Both the position numbers and the translations under genes were made by a program. From Kitasatospora viridis (lineage in GTDB: Bacteria > Actinomycetota > Actinomycetes > Streptomycetales > Streptomycetaceae): 64,000 nucleotides of DNA. The notes below the pieces were generated by a model. It ran no database searches, was not told the DNA's origin, and saw only the letters and a list, made by a program, of their open reading frames with translations. The stretch lies in contig NZ_VIWT01000001.1 of the NCBI RefSeq assembly GCF_007829815.1, forward strand, positions 5,237,001 to 5,301,000, in the 5' to 3' direction. Positions 1 through 11,200 of this stretch are shown one piece after another; positions within the stretch are counted from its first letter, which is position 1, and each line of letters begins with the position of its first letter.

Positions 1-3000
1 ACCCTCATCAAGGACTACCGCGCTTTCACCGAGGGCGGCACAGTGATCCGCGACGAACGGATCGCCGCGTTCGTCGAAAAGGACCTGAACGCCAAGTCGC
101 AGTGGCCCGACCCTTGGCTGTCCCTCAACCCGTTCTTCGCCGGCGGCGGCACCGTGCTGGAGCTGGCGGGTCAAGGCGTGCTGCACGAGGAGTGCGCGCG
201 GATCTTCCAGTCGCGCAAGACTGAGCGCGGCACGGTCTGCGACGGTCGGCCGCTGACGCTCCATCAGCACCAGCGGGAGGCGGTGGAGGCCGCCGAGTCG
301 GGTGCCTCGTACGTGCTGACCACGGGCACCGGATCCGGCAAGTCCCTCGGGTACATCGTGCCGATCGTGAACAAGGTGCTGAAGGACCGCCGGGCCGAAG
401 GCGCGAAGCCGGCGGCCGGCGGCCGGGGGAAGGTCCGGGCGATCATCGTCTACCCGATGAACGCGCTCGCCAACAGCCAGCTCAAGGAGCTGGACAAGTA
501 CCTGCTCGACGGCTACGGCAAGGGCCGGGAGCCCGTCACCTACGCTCGCTACACCGGGCAGGAGGACGACGCTCGCCGCAAGGAGATCCGCGACAACCCG
601 CCGGACATCCTGCTCACCAACTACGTGATGCTGGAGCTGATGCTCACCCGGCCCGACGACCGCCGGAGCCTCATCAAGATGGCCAAGGGCCTGGAGTTCC
701 TGGTCTTCGACGAGCTGCACACCTACCGCGGTCGCCAGGGCGCCGACGTGGCCCTGCTCGTCCGCCGCGTCCGCGAGGCCTGCCAGGCCGGTCGTCTGCA
801 GTGCGTGGGCACCTCGGCCACCATGTCGACCGAGGGCTCGTTGGAGGACCAGAAGAAGGTCGTCGCGAACGTCGCGTCAACTCTCTTCGGCACCAGGGTC
901 GATCCTGCGCACGTCATCGGCGAGACGCTGGTCCGTGCCACGGACGAGACTCCGCAGTCGATCCCGCCGGAGTGCCTCGTGGACCCCACCGCCCCGCGGG
1001 CGTACGCCGAGCTGGTCCGGGACCCGCTCGCACGCTGGATCGAGACCCGCTTCGGCCTCGCCACCGACGAGGCCACCGGCCGCCTGGTCCGCCGTCAGCC
1101 CGCCAAGATCGAGGAGGCCGCCGCGGAGCTGGCCGAGCACAGCGACGTGCCGGTCGACCAGTGCGACGCCGCGATCCGCGCCACCCTGGAGGCCGGCTCG
1201 CAGGCCCGCCACCCGGTCACCGAGCGTCCGTTGTTCGCCTTCCGGCTGCACCAGTTCCTCTCCAAGGGCGACACCGTCTACGTCACCCTTGAGGACAAGG
1301 CGTCCCGCCACCTCACTCGCGCCTACCAGCTCGAACAGCCGCGTTCCGGGGGCAAGTTGCTGATGCCGCTCGCCTTCTGCCGCGAGTGCGGCCAGGAGTA
1401 CCTGACGGTGTGGCGCACCGATCAGGACGGCGAGGTGCGGTACCAGGCACGTCGCGACACCGTGGCCACCGGTGGCCGCCAGGGCGACGGTTATTTGTAC
1501 GTCGATCATGACCGCCCGTGGCCGCTCAGCCCGGACGTGGCGATCGCCGACCGCCGCCTCCCGGAGTCGTGGCTGGAGATCGACGACAAGGGTCAGGAGG
1601 CCGTCCGCAAGTCGCACCGGGACCGGGTGCCGCGCGCCGTGACGGTGGATCCGTACGGCGCCGAGGGTTACGGCGAGCTGCAGGCTGCCTTCATCCCGTC
1701 CCCGTTCCTGTTCTGCCTGCACTGCGGTGTCGCGTACGAGCAGACCCGCGGCAAGGACTTCGCCAAGCTCGCCACCCTCGACCAGGAGGGCCGCTCCTCG
1801 GCGACCTCGCTGATCTCCGCCTCCGTCGTCCGCTCGCTGACGTCGGTACCCGCGGAAGCGCTCGACAAGGAGGCACGCAAGCTCCTCACCTTCGTCGACA
1901 ACCGGCAGGACGCCTCCCTGCAGGCCGGCCACTTCAACGACTTCGTGCAGATCACCCAGCTCCGCGGTGCCCTCTACCGCGCGGCCTGCGCGGCCGGCGA
2001 GGACGGCCTCCACCACGAGGAGCTGGCCTCTGCCGTCGCCAACGCCCTCGCGCTGGAGCCGGCGCACTACGCCGGTGACGCGGCGGACCTGCCGCCCGCG
2101 CTGGCCCGCAACGCGGCCAAGACGCTCCGCGACGTCATCGCGTTCCGGCTCTACCTGGATCTGGAGCGCGGCTGGCGGATCACCATGCCCAATCTGGAGC
2201 AGACCGGCCTGCTGGAGATCGGTTATGAGGACCTGGACTGGGTGGCGGACCGTCAGGACCGCTGGGACCGCACCCACCAGGCCCTGCGTGACGCCGATCC
2301 CGCGCTGCGGGCCGAGGTCATGAAGGCGCTCCTCGACGAGATGCGCCGGTCCCTCGCCATCGATGTCCAGTACTTCCGCGAAGACTTCGACTCACTGCAG
2401 CGGGCCAGCGAGGAGCGCCTCATCGACCCCTGGGTGCTGACCAGGACCGACAGCCCCAAGGTCGGCATCGCCTACCCCCAGCCCTCGCGCCCCGGCCTGG
2501 ACCGCTCGGCGCTGTTCCTGTCCGCTGCCGGCAAGTTCGGCAAGTACCTGCGCCGCACCGACCGGGCCTTCCGGGAGCTGGACAAGGGCGATCTGCAGCT
2601 CGTCATCGAGGAACTGCTGAAGGTGCTCTGCAAGGCAGGGCTGGTCAAGGAGGTCTCCGAGACCCCGCAGCGCTCGGGACGCTTCCGCAGCTCCTCCGGA
2701 CCGGCCGTCACCGGCTACCGGCTAGCCGCGCAGTCGCTCATCTGGCGCGCCGGCAAGGGCGAGCGGGGCGCCCACGACCCGCTCACCCGCACCTACGCCA
2801 GCGGCGACGGCCCCCGCGTCAACACCTTCTTCCGCGACCTCTACCAGAACGCGGCCGGCGCCCTGGCCGGCCTGTTCGCCCGCGAGCACACCGCCCAGGT
2901 CGACCCGACCGAGCGTGAGAAGCGCGAAGAGGCCTTCCGCAAGGCCGACCTGAAACTGCTCTACTGCTCGCCGACGATGGAGCTGGGCGTGGACATCTCC

Positions 3001-5274
3001 TCGCTCAACGCGGTCATGATGCGCAACGTCCCGCCGACCCCGGCCAACTACGCGCAGCGCTCCGGCCGCGCCGGCCGCAGCGGCCAGCCCGCCCTTGTCG
3101 CCACCTACTGCGCGACGGGCAACAGCCACGACCAGTACTACTTCAGGCGGTCCGAGCGCATGGTGGCGGGTGCCGTCGCTCCGCCGCGCCTCGACCTGGC
3201 CAACGAAGACCTCGTGCTCTCCCACGTTCAGGGCATCTGGCTGGCCGAAGCCGGTCTCAAGCTCGGCCGGGCCGTGCCCGAGGTCCTCGACATCTCCTAC
3301 CCGGAGACCGGTGACCGTCCCGACCCCGCCCTGGAGCTGCACCCCGACATCCACGCCGCTTCGCGCGACGTTGACGCCCAGACGAGGACGATCGCAGCCG
3401 CGTACCAGGTGCTCGGTCCCCTGCTGCTCGACTTCGCCAACACCACCTGGTGGGACGAGCGCTGGATCGAGGACCGGGTGCGCACCGCCCCCGACCGGTT
3501 CCACCACGCCTTCGACCGCTGGCGAGAGCTGTACCGCGCCGCCCTGGACGACCAGTACGTGCAGAACAAGCGGGTCCTGGACCACAGCCTCACCGAGGGC
3601 GACCGCAAGCGCGCCGTCGGCCGCCGCAGGGAGGCCGAGACCCAGCTCAACCTGCTCAAGAACGAGAGTGCGGAGAACAAGTCCGTGCTCTCCGACTTCA
3701 ACCCGTATCGCTACCTGGCATCCGAGGGTTTCCTCCCCGGCTACTCCTTCCCCCGCCTGCCGCTGGCCGCCTACATCCCCACCACCGGCCGCCGATACGG
3801 CGAGGGCGACTACCTGCAGCGCCCGCGGTTCCTCGCGATCCGCGAGTTCGGACCCGGCGCGCTCATCTACCACGAGGGCGCCCGCTACCAGGTCACCCGG
3901 ATCCAGCTGCCGCCGGACTCCACCGGTGACATCACCACCAGCGAGGCCCGGCGCTGCGAGCACTGCGGCTACCACCACGAGCCGCGCAATAGGGACGACC
4001 GCTGCCAGATGTGCGACGAGCCGCTCGGCGCTGCCACTTACGGCCTGCTCCAGCTGCACACCGTCTACACCCAGCGCCGCGAGCGGATCTCCTCGGACGA
4101 GGAGGAGCGGCGCCGGGCCGGCTTCAAGTTGGAGACCTCGTACGCCTTCCAGGACCACGGCACCCGCAAGGGCCGTCAGGACGCCAGGATCGCGGACGAG
4201 ACCGGCCCGCTCGCCCTGCTGGCGTACGGCGACTCGGCGACAGTGCGGATCACCAACGTCGGGCGGCTGCGCGCGAAGAAGGACGACCCGGCCGGCTACT
4301 GGCTGGACGCCGCCGACGGCCGCTGGATGAACGACCGCGACGCTGCCGATGCCTCGGGCGACTCCAGCGAGCTGCCCGTGGTCGACGCCGACGGCAACGA
4401 GAAGCGCCGCAAGAAGCGGGTGATCCCCTACGTGGAGGACCGCCGGAACATCCTCGTCCTCACCCTCGACGAGCCGCTGCCCGAGCCGATCGCCGTCTCC
4501 CTGATGTACGCGCTGGAGCGGGGCATCGAGGCCGCCTTCGAACTGGAGGACTCCGAGCTCAGCAGCGAACTCCTGCCGCCGAACGACGGTCCGCGCAACC
4601 GCTTCCTGTTCACCGAGGCCGCCGAGGGCGGGGCGGGCGTGCTCCGCCGTCTCCAGGCGGAGCCGGACGCGCTCGCCAAGGCGGCACGCCAGGCGCTGGC
4701 GATCTGTCACTTCGATGAGCTGGGCGCCGACCTGGGCGGTCCGCACCCGGACCGGCCGTGCGAGCGCGGCTGCTACGAGTGCTTGCTGACGTACGGCAAC
4801 CAGCTCAACCACGGGCTGATCGACCGCCGCACCGTCCGCGCCCTGCTGCTGCGGCTCGCGTCCGCGAATGCACGGCGGGACGAGCGCGGCGAGTCCCGGA
4901 GCGAGCAGTTCCGGCGCCTGCTCGCCGAGCAGGTCGAGCAGGTAGCGGCGCCGGCTGTCCCGGACGAGTCGCCGCTGGAGCGCGACCTCGTCACCTGGCT
5001 GAAGGAGCGAGGGCTGCGGCTCCCCGACGGAACGCAGACCCTGGTCCGCGAGGCGAACGCGATGCCGGACTTCATCTACCGCATGCCCGGCGTGAACGTC
5101 GCGATCTTCTACGATCACCCTGACACCGAGACGACCGCGCTGCGCGACGCGGACGCCGAGGAACGGCTCTACGACGCCAACTGGGATGTGATCCGCTTTC
5201 CGCACGACGGCGACTGGGAGGCCATCGCCGCCGACCACCCCCGCTACTTCGGCACCGCCCACCCGACCGCCTGA
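1..5274 (+). CDS. DEAD/DEAH helicase with DUF1998 and zinc-finger C-terminus, DISARM DrmA/DrmB-like (5' partial)
   Basis: A superfamily 2 helicase, probably the ATP-driven core of a DISARM-like anti-phage system. The frame is open from base 1 (TLIKDYRAF...), so the GTG at 43 is unlikely to be the true start and the N-terminus lies off the window. Counting from base 43: Walker A TGTGSGKS near residue 94, DELH box near 222, GTSATM motif near 260, and the C-terminal helicase motif SGRAGRSGQ near 1006. Paired cysteines (CRECG near 446, CLHCG near 558, CEHCG/CQMCD near 1304-1325, CERGCYEC near 1571) suggest zinc binding. The C-terminal third looks like DUF1998. In classical DISARM the helicase (DrmA) and DUF1998 protein (DrmB) are separate, so this resembles a fusion, although MrfA-type helicases also carry DUF1998. 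A gap of 38 bp precedes the SNF2 gene. The helicase call is firm; the DISARM assignment rests on neighbours. Confidence 0.85.
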   Translation, partial: TLIKDYRAFTEGGTVIRDERIAAFVEKDLNAKSQWPDPWLSLNPFFAGGGTVLELAGQGVLHEECARIFQSRKTERGTVCDGRPLTLHQHQREAVEAAESGASYVLTTGTGSGKSLGYIVPIVNKVLKDRRAEGAKPAAGGRGKVRAIIVYPMNALANSQLKELDKYLLDGYGKGREPVTYARYTGQEDDARRKEIRDNPPDILLTNYVMLELMLTRPDDRRSLIKMAKGLEFLVFDELHTYRGRQGADVALLVRRVREACQAGRLQCVGTSATMSTEGSLEDQKKVVANVASTLFGTRVDPAHVIGETLVRATDETPQSIPPECLVDPTAPRAYAELVRDPLARWIETRFGLATDEATGRLVRRQPAKIEEAAAELAEHSDVPVDQCDAAIRATLEAGSQARHPVTERPLFAFRLHQFLSKGDTVYVTLEDKASRHLTRAYQLEQPRSGGKLLMPLAFCRECGQEYLTVWRTDQDGEVRYQARRDTVATGGRQGDGYLYVDHDRPWPLSPDVAIADRRLPESWLEIDDKGQEAVRKSHRDRVPRAVTVDPYGAEGYGELQAAFIPSPFLFCLHCGVAYEQTRGKDFAKLATLDQEGRSSATSLISASVVRSLTSVPAEALDKEARKLLTFVDNRQDASLQAGHFNDFVQITQLRGALYRAACAAGEDGLHHEELASAVANALALEPAHYAGDAADLPPALARNAAKTLRDVIAFRLYLDLERGWRITMPNLEQTGLLEIGYEDLDWVADRQDRWDRTHQALRDADPALRAEVMKALLDEMRRSLAIDVQYFREDFDSLQRASEERLIDPWVLTRTDSPKVGIAYPQPSRPGLDRSALFLSAAGKFGKYLRRTDRAFRELDKGDLQLVIEELLKVLCKAGLVKEVSETPQRSGRFRSSSGPAVTGYRLAAQSLIWRAGKGERGAHDPLTRTYASGDGPRVNTFFRDLYQNAAGALAGLFAREHTAQVDPTEREKREEAFRKADLKLLYCSPTMELGVDISSLNAVMMRNVPPTPANYAQRSGRAGRSGQPALVATYCATGNSHDQYYFRRSERMVAGAVAPPRLDLANEDLVLSHVQGIWLAEAGLKLGRAVPEVLDISYPETGDRPDPALELHPDIHAASRDVDAQTRTIAAAYQVLGPLLLDFANTTWWDERWIEDRVRTAPDRFHHAFDRWRELYRAALDDQYVQNKRVLDHSLTEGDRKRAVGRRREAETQLNLLKNESAENKSVLSDFNPYRYLASEGFLPGYSFPRLPLAAYIPTTGRRYGEGDYLQRPRFLAIREFGPGALIYHEGARYQVTRIQLPPDSTGDITTSEARRCEHCGYHHEPRNRDDRCQMCDEPLGAATYGLLQLHTVYTQRRERISSDEEERRRAGFKLETSYAFQDHGTRKGRQDARIADETGPLALLAYGDSATVRITNVGRLRAKKDDPAGYWLDAADGRWMNDRDAADASGDSSELPVVDADGNEKRRKKRVIPYVEDRRNILVLTLDEPLPEPIAVSLMYALERGIEAAFELEDSELSSELLPPNDGPRNRFLFTEAAEGGAGVLRRLQAEPDALAKAARQALAICHFDELGADLGGPHPDRPCERGCYECLLTYGNQLNHGLIDRRTVRALLLRLASANARRDERGESRSEQFRRLLAEQVEQVAAPAVPDESPLERDLVTWLKERGLRLPDGTQTLVREANAMPDFIYRMPGVNVAIFYDHPDTETTALRDADAEERLYDANWDVIRFPHDGDWEAIAADHPRYFGTAHPTA

Positions 5275-5312
5275 CCACGGAACCGACGAACCACTCGACG
5301 AGGACCCACCTG

Positions 5313-8225
5313 ATGACGCTCACCTACTCCGCCGGTTCCCTGGTGTCCGCCCGCGGTCGTGAATGGGTCGTACTGCCCGAGAGTGCGGCCGACATGCTCG
5401 TGCTGCGCCCCCTCGGTGGCTCCGACGACGACATCGCGGCCGTGTTCCCCGCCTTCGAGAAGGTCAGCAGCGCCGAGTTCGCCGCGCCCGAGCCGGGCGA
5501 CCTCGGCGACCAGCGGGCCGCCGGCCTGCTCCGCTCGGCCCTGCGGATCGGTTTCCGCTCCGGCGCCGGTCCGTTCCGCTCGCTCGCCGGCATCGCCGTC
5601 GAGCCGCGCGCCTACCAGCTGGTGCCGCTGCTGATGGCGCTGCGTCAGAAGACCGTCCGGCTGCTGATCTCCGATGACGTCGGCATCGGCAAGACCATCG
5701 AGGCCGGCCTGATCGCGAGTGAACTCCTCGCCCAGGGCGAGGCGAAGGGGCTGGCCGTGCTCTGCTCGCCGGCGCTGGCCGAGCAGTGGCAGGAGGAACT
5801 GCGGACCAAGTTCGGTCTGGATGCCGAACTGGTGCTCTCCTCCACCGTTTCGCGGCTGGAGCGCGGGCTCGACCTGGGCCAGTCGATCTTCGACAAGTAC
5901 CCGCACGTCATCGTCTCCACGGACTTCATCAAGTCCCCGCGCCACCGTGACGACTTCGTCCGCCACTGCCCCGACCTGGTCATCGTGGACGAGGCCCACA
6001 CCTGCGTCGCTGCCGACGACACCGGCGCCTCGTCGCAGAACCAGCTGCGCTACGAGTTGCTGCGCCGGGTTGCCGAGGATGCGGAGCGGCACCTGCTGCT
6101 GGTGACCGCCACCCCGCACAGCGGCAAGGAGTCCGCCTTCCGCAACCTGCTCGGCCTGGTCAAGCCCGAGCTGGCCGGCGTTGACCTCGACGGCAAGCGT
6201 GGCCGTGAACTGCTCGCCCAGCACTTCGTGCAGCGCAAGCGGGCCGACGTGCGCCAGTACCTCACCAAGGAGGACGGCCTCAGCGACGACAGCCTTGCCG
6301 AGAAGACCGTCTTCCCCTCCGACCGCTACTTCAAGGACGAGACCTACAAGCTCTCCCCGGCTTATCGCGCGCTGCTCGACGACGCCATCGCGTACGCGAG
6401 CGACCGGGTCGAGGCTGCCGGCGTGCAGGGCAAGCGCGAGGCCCGGATCGCCTGGTGGTCGGCGATCGCGCTGCTGCGCTCGCTGGTCTCCTCGCCGCGT
6501 GCTGCAGCCCAGACGCTGACGACCCGTTCGGCCGCCGCGATCGCGGCGAGTGCGGAGGAGGCGGACCGGCTCAGCGCGTCACTCACCAGCGACTCGGCGG
6601 ACAGCGACGCGCTGGAGGGCATGGACGTCGCCCCGGGCGCGGAGACGGACGATGCGGGTGCGCGGCTGAAGACGCTCGCTGAGCGGGCGGCGGCGCTGGA
6701 GGGCACCGAGCACGACCTCAAGCTGAAGGCGCTGATCAAGCACCTCAAGGCGCTGCTCGCCGACGGGTACAACCCGATCGTCTTCTGCCGCTTCATCCCG
6801 ACCGCGGAGTACGTTGCAGCGGCGCTCCAGGGCAAGGGCGGCGTGAAGGCCACCGTGGCCGCCGTCACCGGCACGCTCTCGCCACAGCAGCGCATCGAAC
6901 GCATCGAGCGGTTGGCGGAGGAGGCGGGGGACAGCCTCGCCGCCCGCCGTGTCCTGGTCGCCACCGACTGCCTCTCGGAGGGTGTCAACCTCCAGCACCA
7001 CTTCGACGCCGTCGTGCACTACGACCTGGCCTGGAACCCCACCCGCCACGACCAGCGCGAGGGCCGCGTCGACCGGTACGGGCAGAAGCGCGACGAGGTC
7101 CGCGTCATCACGCTCTACGGTGGCGACAACGGCATCGACGGCAAGGTACTCGAAGTCCTCATCAAGAAGTACCGGCAGATCCGCAAGGATCTGGGGATCT
7201 CGGTGTCCGTCCCTGACGAGATGTCAGCTGGTGTCACGGACGCGATCGTCGAGTGGCTGCTGATGCGGGGGAGGGAGGGCCAGCAGGAGGGCCTGTTCGC
7301 GATCGATGACATCGTTGATGCCAAGGCCGCCGAGCTGGAGAAGGACTGGAATTCCGCGGCCGAGCGGGAGAAGGCCTCCGTCTCCAAGTTCGCCCAGCGC
7401 TCCATCCACCCGCAGGAGGTGGCCCGCGAGGTCGCGGCGATTCGTGAGGCGCTGGGGAGTGCGGGGGAGATCCGTACCTTCGTGCGGGACTCGCTGAACG
7501 CGCTCGGCGCCGTGCTGCGGGACACCGAGAGCGGGGACTTCACGGCAGAGGTGTCGGGTACGCCGGCTGGGTTGCGTGATGCCCTGGCGCCTGTTGTCGG
7601 TGGTGAGGCTGTTGAGACGGGGCGGCCGATCCCGTTTCGCTCCGACCCGGCGGTCGCTCGGGGCGAGGCGGCGCTGGTGCGCACCGACCCGGTCGTCGGC
7701 GCTCTCGCGGGTCACGTCCTCAATGCCGCGCTCGACACGCTGGCTGACGGGAACCGCCCGGCCCGCCGCTGCGGTGTTGTGACGACGGACGCGGTGGCCA
7801 CCCGTACGACGCTGTTGCTGGTGCGGTACCGGTTCCACCTCACGCTGCCCTCGCGGTACAAGGAGAAGCAGATCGTCGCCGAGGAAGCCCGGCTGTTCGC
7901 CTTCCAAGGCGCGCCGAAGCACGCCGTCTGGCTGCCGGAGGGGGAGGCGCAGGCCTTGCTCGGGGCGCAGGCCACGCTCAACACCGACCGCCACTTCGGC
8001 GAACGGACGATGGCCCGGATCCTGGGACAACTGGTTGATGTGAACGACTACTTGAAGTCACAGGGCGATCAGCTCGCGGCCGACCTCGACGCCTCGCACC
8101 GCCGCGTGCGCGAGGCCACCGGCGAGATCGTCCGAGGCCTGCGCGTGCGTGCGCAGGAGCACGCCGACGTGCTCGGCGCATACGTCTACCTGCCCGCTGC
8201 TGCGTCGACCGGAGAGGGCGCCTGA
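5313..8225 (+). CDS. SNF2-family helicase, DISARM DrmD-like
   Basis: A 970-residue SNF2/RapA-like ATPase expected to translocate on double-stranded DNA. Visible motifs are Walker A (DVGIGKTIEAG, near residue 124), the DEAH box (VDEAHTC, near 225), TATPHSG (near 266), and motif V/VI in the C-terminal domain (ATDCLSEGVNLQ; QREGRVDRYGQKR near 580). The rest of the C-terminus (about 620-970) has no motif I recognise. Size and architecture fit DrmD, the SNF2 component of class 1 DISARM. The ATG at 5313 follows a GAGGA-like ribosome site. The stop overlaps the next start (TGATG at 8223-8227), so translation with the methylase gene is probably coupled. Confidence 0.85.
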   Translation: MTLTYSAGSLVSARGREWVVLPESAADMLVLRPLGGSDDDIAAVFPAFEKVSSAEFAAPEPGDLGDQRAAGLLRSALRIGFRSGAGPFRSLAGIAVEPRAYQLVPLLMALRQKTVRLLISDDVGIGKTIEAGLIASELLAQGEAKGLAVLCSPALAEQWQEELRTKFGLDAELVLSSTVSRLERGLDLGQSIFDKYPHVIVSTDFIKSPRHRDDFVRHCPDLVIVDEAHTCVAADDTGASSQNQLRYELLRRVAEDAERHLLLVTATPHSGKESAFRNLLGLVKPELAGVDLDGKRGRELLAQHFVQRKRADVRQYLTKEDGLSDDSLAEKTVFPSDRYFKDETYKLSPAYRALLDDAIAYASDRVEAAGVQGKREARIAWWSAIALLRSLVSSPRAAAQTLTTRSAAAIAASAEEADRLSASLTSDSADSDALEGMDVAPGAETDDAGARLKTLAERAAALEGTEHDLKLKALIKHLKALLADGYNPIVFCRFIPTAEYVAAALQGKGGVKATVAAVTGTLSPQQRIERIERLAEEAGDSLAARRVLVATDCLSEGVNLQHHFDAVVHYDLAWNPTRHDQREGRVDRYGQKRDEVRVITLYGGDNGIDGKVLEVLIKKYRQIRKDLGISVSVPDEMSAGVTDAIVEWLLMRGREGQQEGLFAIDDIVDAKAAELEKDWNSAAEREKASVSKFAQRSIHPQEVAREVAAIREALGSAGEIRTFVRDSLNALGAVLRDTESGDFTAEVSGTPAGLRDALAPVVGGEAVETGRPIPFRSDPAVARGEAALVRTDPVVGALAGHVLNAALDTLADGNRPARRCGVVTTDAVATRTTLLLVRYRFHLTLPSRYKEKQIVAEEARLFAFQGAPKHAVWLPEGEAQALLGAQATLNTDRHFGERTMARILGQLVDVNDYLKSQGDQLAADLDASHRRVREATGEIVRGLRVRAQEHADVLGAYVYLPAAASTGEGA

Positions 8226-11200
8226 TGTCCGCCACCACTCGTAACCAGGTCTTCTCCGCCGTTCACACGGTGGGTGGGCTGCTGCCCGTCGACATACTGG
8301 TCCGGATCGCCGAGGGCAAGGACGTGTCGGGGGCGAAGCCCGCCGACTACGGGGTCATCGGCTCGCGGTCGGTGCGGGATGATGCCGAACGCCACTGGGA
8401 CTACCTCAAGTCGGTCTGGCGCGAGCTGCGCAGCCGGCTGCCCGAGGACGCGGAGACGGGTGTTCCGGCGGCCGACCCTACGGGGATCGCGGTGGCGCAG
8501 TGGCTGGAGCCGCTCTTCGCCGAGTTGGGGTTCGGGCGGCTCACGGTGGTGGGGGGCGACGGTATCCCCGCTGACAGTGATACGGAGAAAGTATTCGCCG
8601 TCAGCCACCGCTGGCAGCACGCGTTGGTCCACCTCACCCCGTGGAACACCGACCTCGACAGGCGCCCCGGCGGCGCCGGTACCGTCCCGCCGCAGTCGAT
8701 GCTCCAGGAGTGCCTCAACCGCACCGAGGCGCACCTGTGGGGCGTGCTCTCCAACGGCCGCCAGTTGAGGCTCCTGCGCGACTCCAGCGCCATGGCAACG
8801 GCGTCGTACGTCGAGTTCGATCTTGAGGCGATCTTCGACGGCGAGCTCTTCAGCGAGTTCGTCCTGCTCTATCGGCTGCTGCACGTCTCACGGTTCGAGG
8901 TGGCGGAGGGCGCGGCGGCTTCGGCTTGCCGACTGGAGAAGTGGCGCACCGAGGCCATCGCCTCCGGGACCAGGGCCCTGGATCAGCTCCGCAAGGGCGT
9001 TCAGGATGCCATCACGACCCTGGGCACGGGGTTCCTCCGTCACCCGGACAACGCTGCCCTGCGCGAGAATGTCAAAGCCCAGGGCCTGCACAACGCCCTG
9101 CTGCGCCTGGCTTACCGGCTGCTGTTCCTCTTCGTGGCCGAGGACCGCGATGTTCTGCATGCGCCTGAGGTGGGGGAGACGGAACGCGAGCGGTACGCCA
9201 CGTACTTCTCTTCCGCCCGGCTTCGTGCCCACGCACGGCGCCGGCGCGGCACTGCGCACGGCGACCGGTGGCAGGCCCTGAGGGTCGTCCTTGATGCGTT
9301 GGGCGATGAAAAGGGACGCCCCGAGCTCGGATTGCCTGGTCTCGGTGGTCTCTTCACTCACACCGATGCGGACTCCCCGCTGGACGGTCTGTCCCTGTCG
9401 AATGAGTACCTTCTGACGGCAGTGCGCCACCTGGCTCAGGTGCGGGACATGGGATCGCGGCGCTGGCGGGCCGTTGACTATCGCCACCTGGACGCGGAGG
9501 AACTCGGTTCCATCTACGAGTCCCTGCTCGAACTCGTCCCGCAGCACAGTGCGGTGGATCGCACCTTCGAACTCGTTGAACTGGCGGGCAACACCCGTAA
9601 GACCACGGGGTCCTACTACACCCCGTCCTCGCTGATCGACTGCCTGCTCGATTCGGCGCTCGACCCGGTCATAGACGACGCCGTCAAGCGTGGTGAGCAG
9701 GCTGCCATCGCGGCGGGCCGGTCCGATCCGGCGGAGGACATCGTTGTCGAGTTGCTCTCTTTGACGGTCTGTGACCCTGCCTGTGGCTCAGGCCACTTCC
9801 TGGTCGCTGCCGCCCGGCGAATCGCCAAGCGGGTGGCGGCCGTTCGGGAGCGCAACCCCGAGCCCACGCTTTCTGCTGTCCGCCATGCTCTCCACGAGGT
9901 CGTCGCCCGTTGTATTTACGGCGTGGATCTCAACCCGATGGCAGTGGAACTCGCCAAGGTGTCGCTGTGGCTGGAGGCCATGGAGCCCGGCAAGGCGCTG
10001 AGCTTCCTGGACGCACACGTGAAGCACGGCAATGGTCTTGTCGGTGCCACACCCGCGCTGCTGCTCAAGGGGATTCCGAGTGAGGCGTTCAAGCCGATCG
10101 AGGGCGATGACAAGAAGATCGCCAAGTCTCTGGAGAAGCAGAACGACAAGGAGCTCTCGGGCCAGAGCAGCCTCTTCGACCTCGGTGACGGTCTGAAGAT
10201 CGCCAACACTGCCTTCGCATCCGGCCTGCGCCGCATCACCACCGCCAAGTCGGACACCCTGACTGACGTTCGCCAGCAGGAGTCCGCCTATACGGAGTGG
10301 TCCGAGGCCGACGTTTATGTGCGAGCCCTGCGGGCTGCCGACGCCTGGTGCGCGGCGTTCGTCTGGCCCAAGGTGGCGGATGCTCCACAAGCCGTCACGC
10401 ACGAGGTCTTCCAGGCTCTGCAGGATCCAGAAGCCGGCGCCGCCTCCCAGGCGATGCACGATGAGATCGTGCGTTTGCGCGAGCAGTACCGCTTCTTCCA
10501 CTGGCATCTTGAGTTCCCCGAAGTGTTTACCGTGCCAGGTGAATTGGCCGGACTCGAAGTCGACCAGCGTACCGGCTGGGTCGGCGGCTTCAGCTGCATG
10601 CTTGGCAACCCGCCCTGGGAGCATCTTGAACTCAAAGAGCAGGAGTTCTTCTCTTCTCGTGCGCCGAAAATTGCAGGGGTGGCGGGTGTAAAGCGGAAAA
10701 ATTTGATTGATGGACTGCGCGCTGAAGATCCCAGCTTGCATGAGGCGTACGAGGCCGCGAAGCGAAATATCGATGGAACTCGGCACTTTGCCAGCAGTTC
10801 TGGACTCTTCCCATTGTGCGGGCGTGGCCGTATCAAAACGGACTCGATTTTTGCAGAGCAGGGGCATAAGCTCACGTCGCCATACGGTCGCATGGGGATG
10901 GTCCTTCCGACGGGCATCGCCACTGATGCTACGACGCAGTTCTTTTTTAAGAACTTGGTTCAGAGTGGCTCGATTGCGGCACTGTACGATTTTGAAAACC
11001 GTGCTGCCCTATTTCCGGCCGTCGATTCGCGGATGAAATTTAGCATCCTCTCTCTCGTTGGTCGCTTCCGTCGGGAGCCAGCTGCGCGGCTTGCCTTCTT
11101 CTTGCATGACCCGGTGGAGCTCGAAGATACAAATAGAGTCTTCAGGCTCACTCCCGACGAGATTACTCTTATCAATCCGAATACCGGAACATGTCCAGTG

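Noticed and set aside
2722..5262. 846-residue minus-strand open frame under the helicase gene
   Set aside because: Shadow frame with repeated Val/Gly/Ala and no motifs, while the plus strand has complete helicase motifs.
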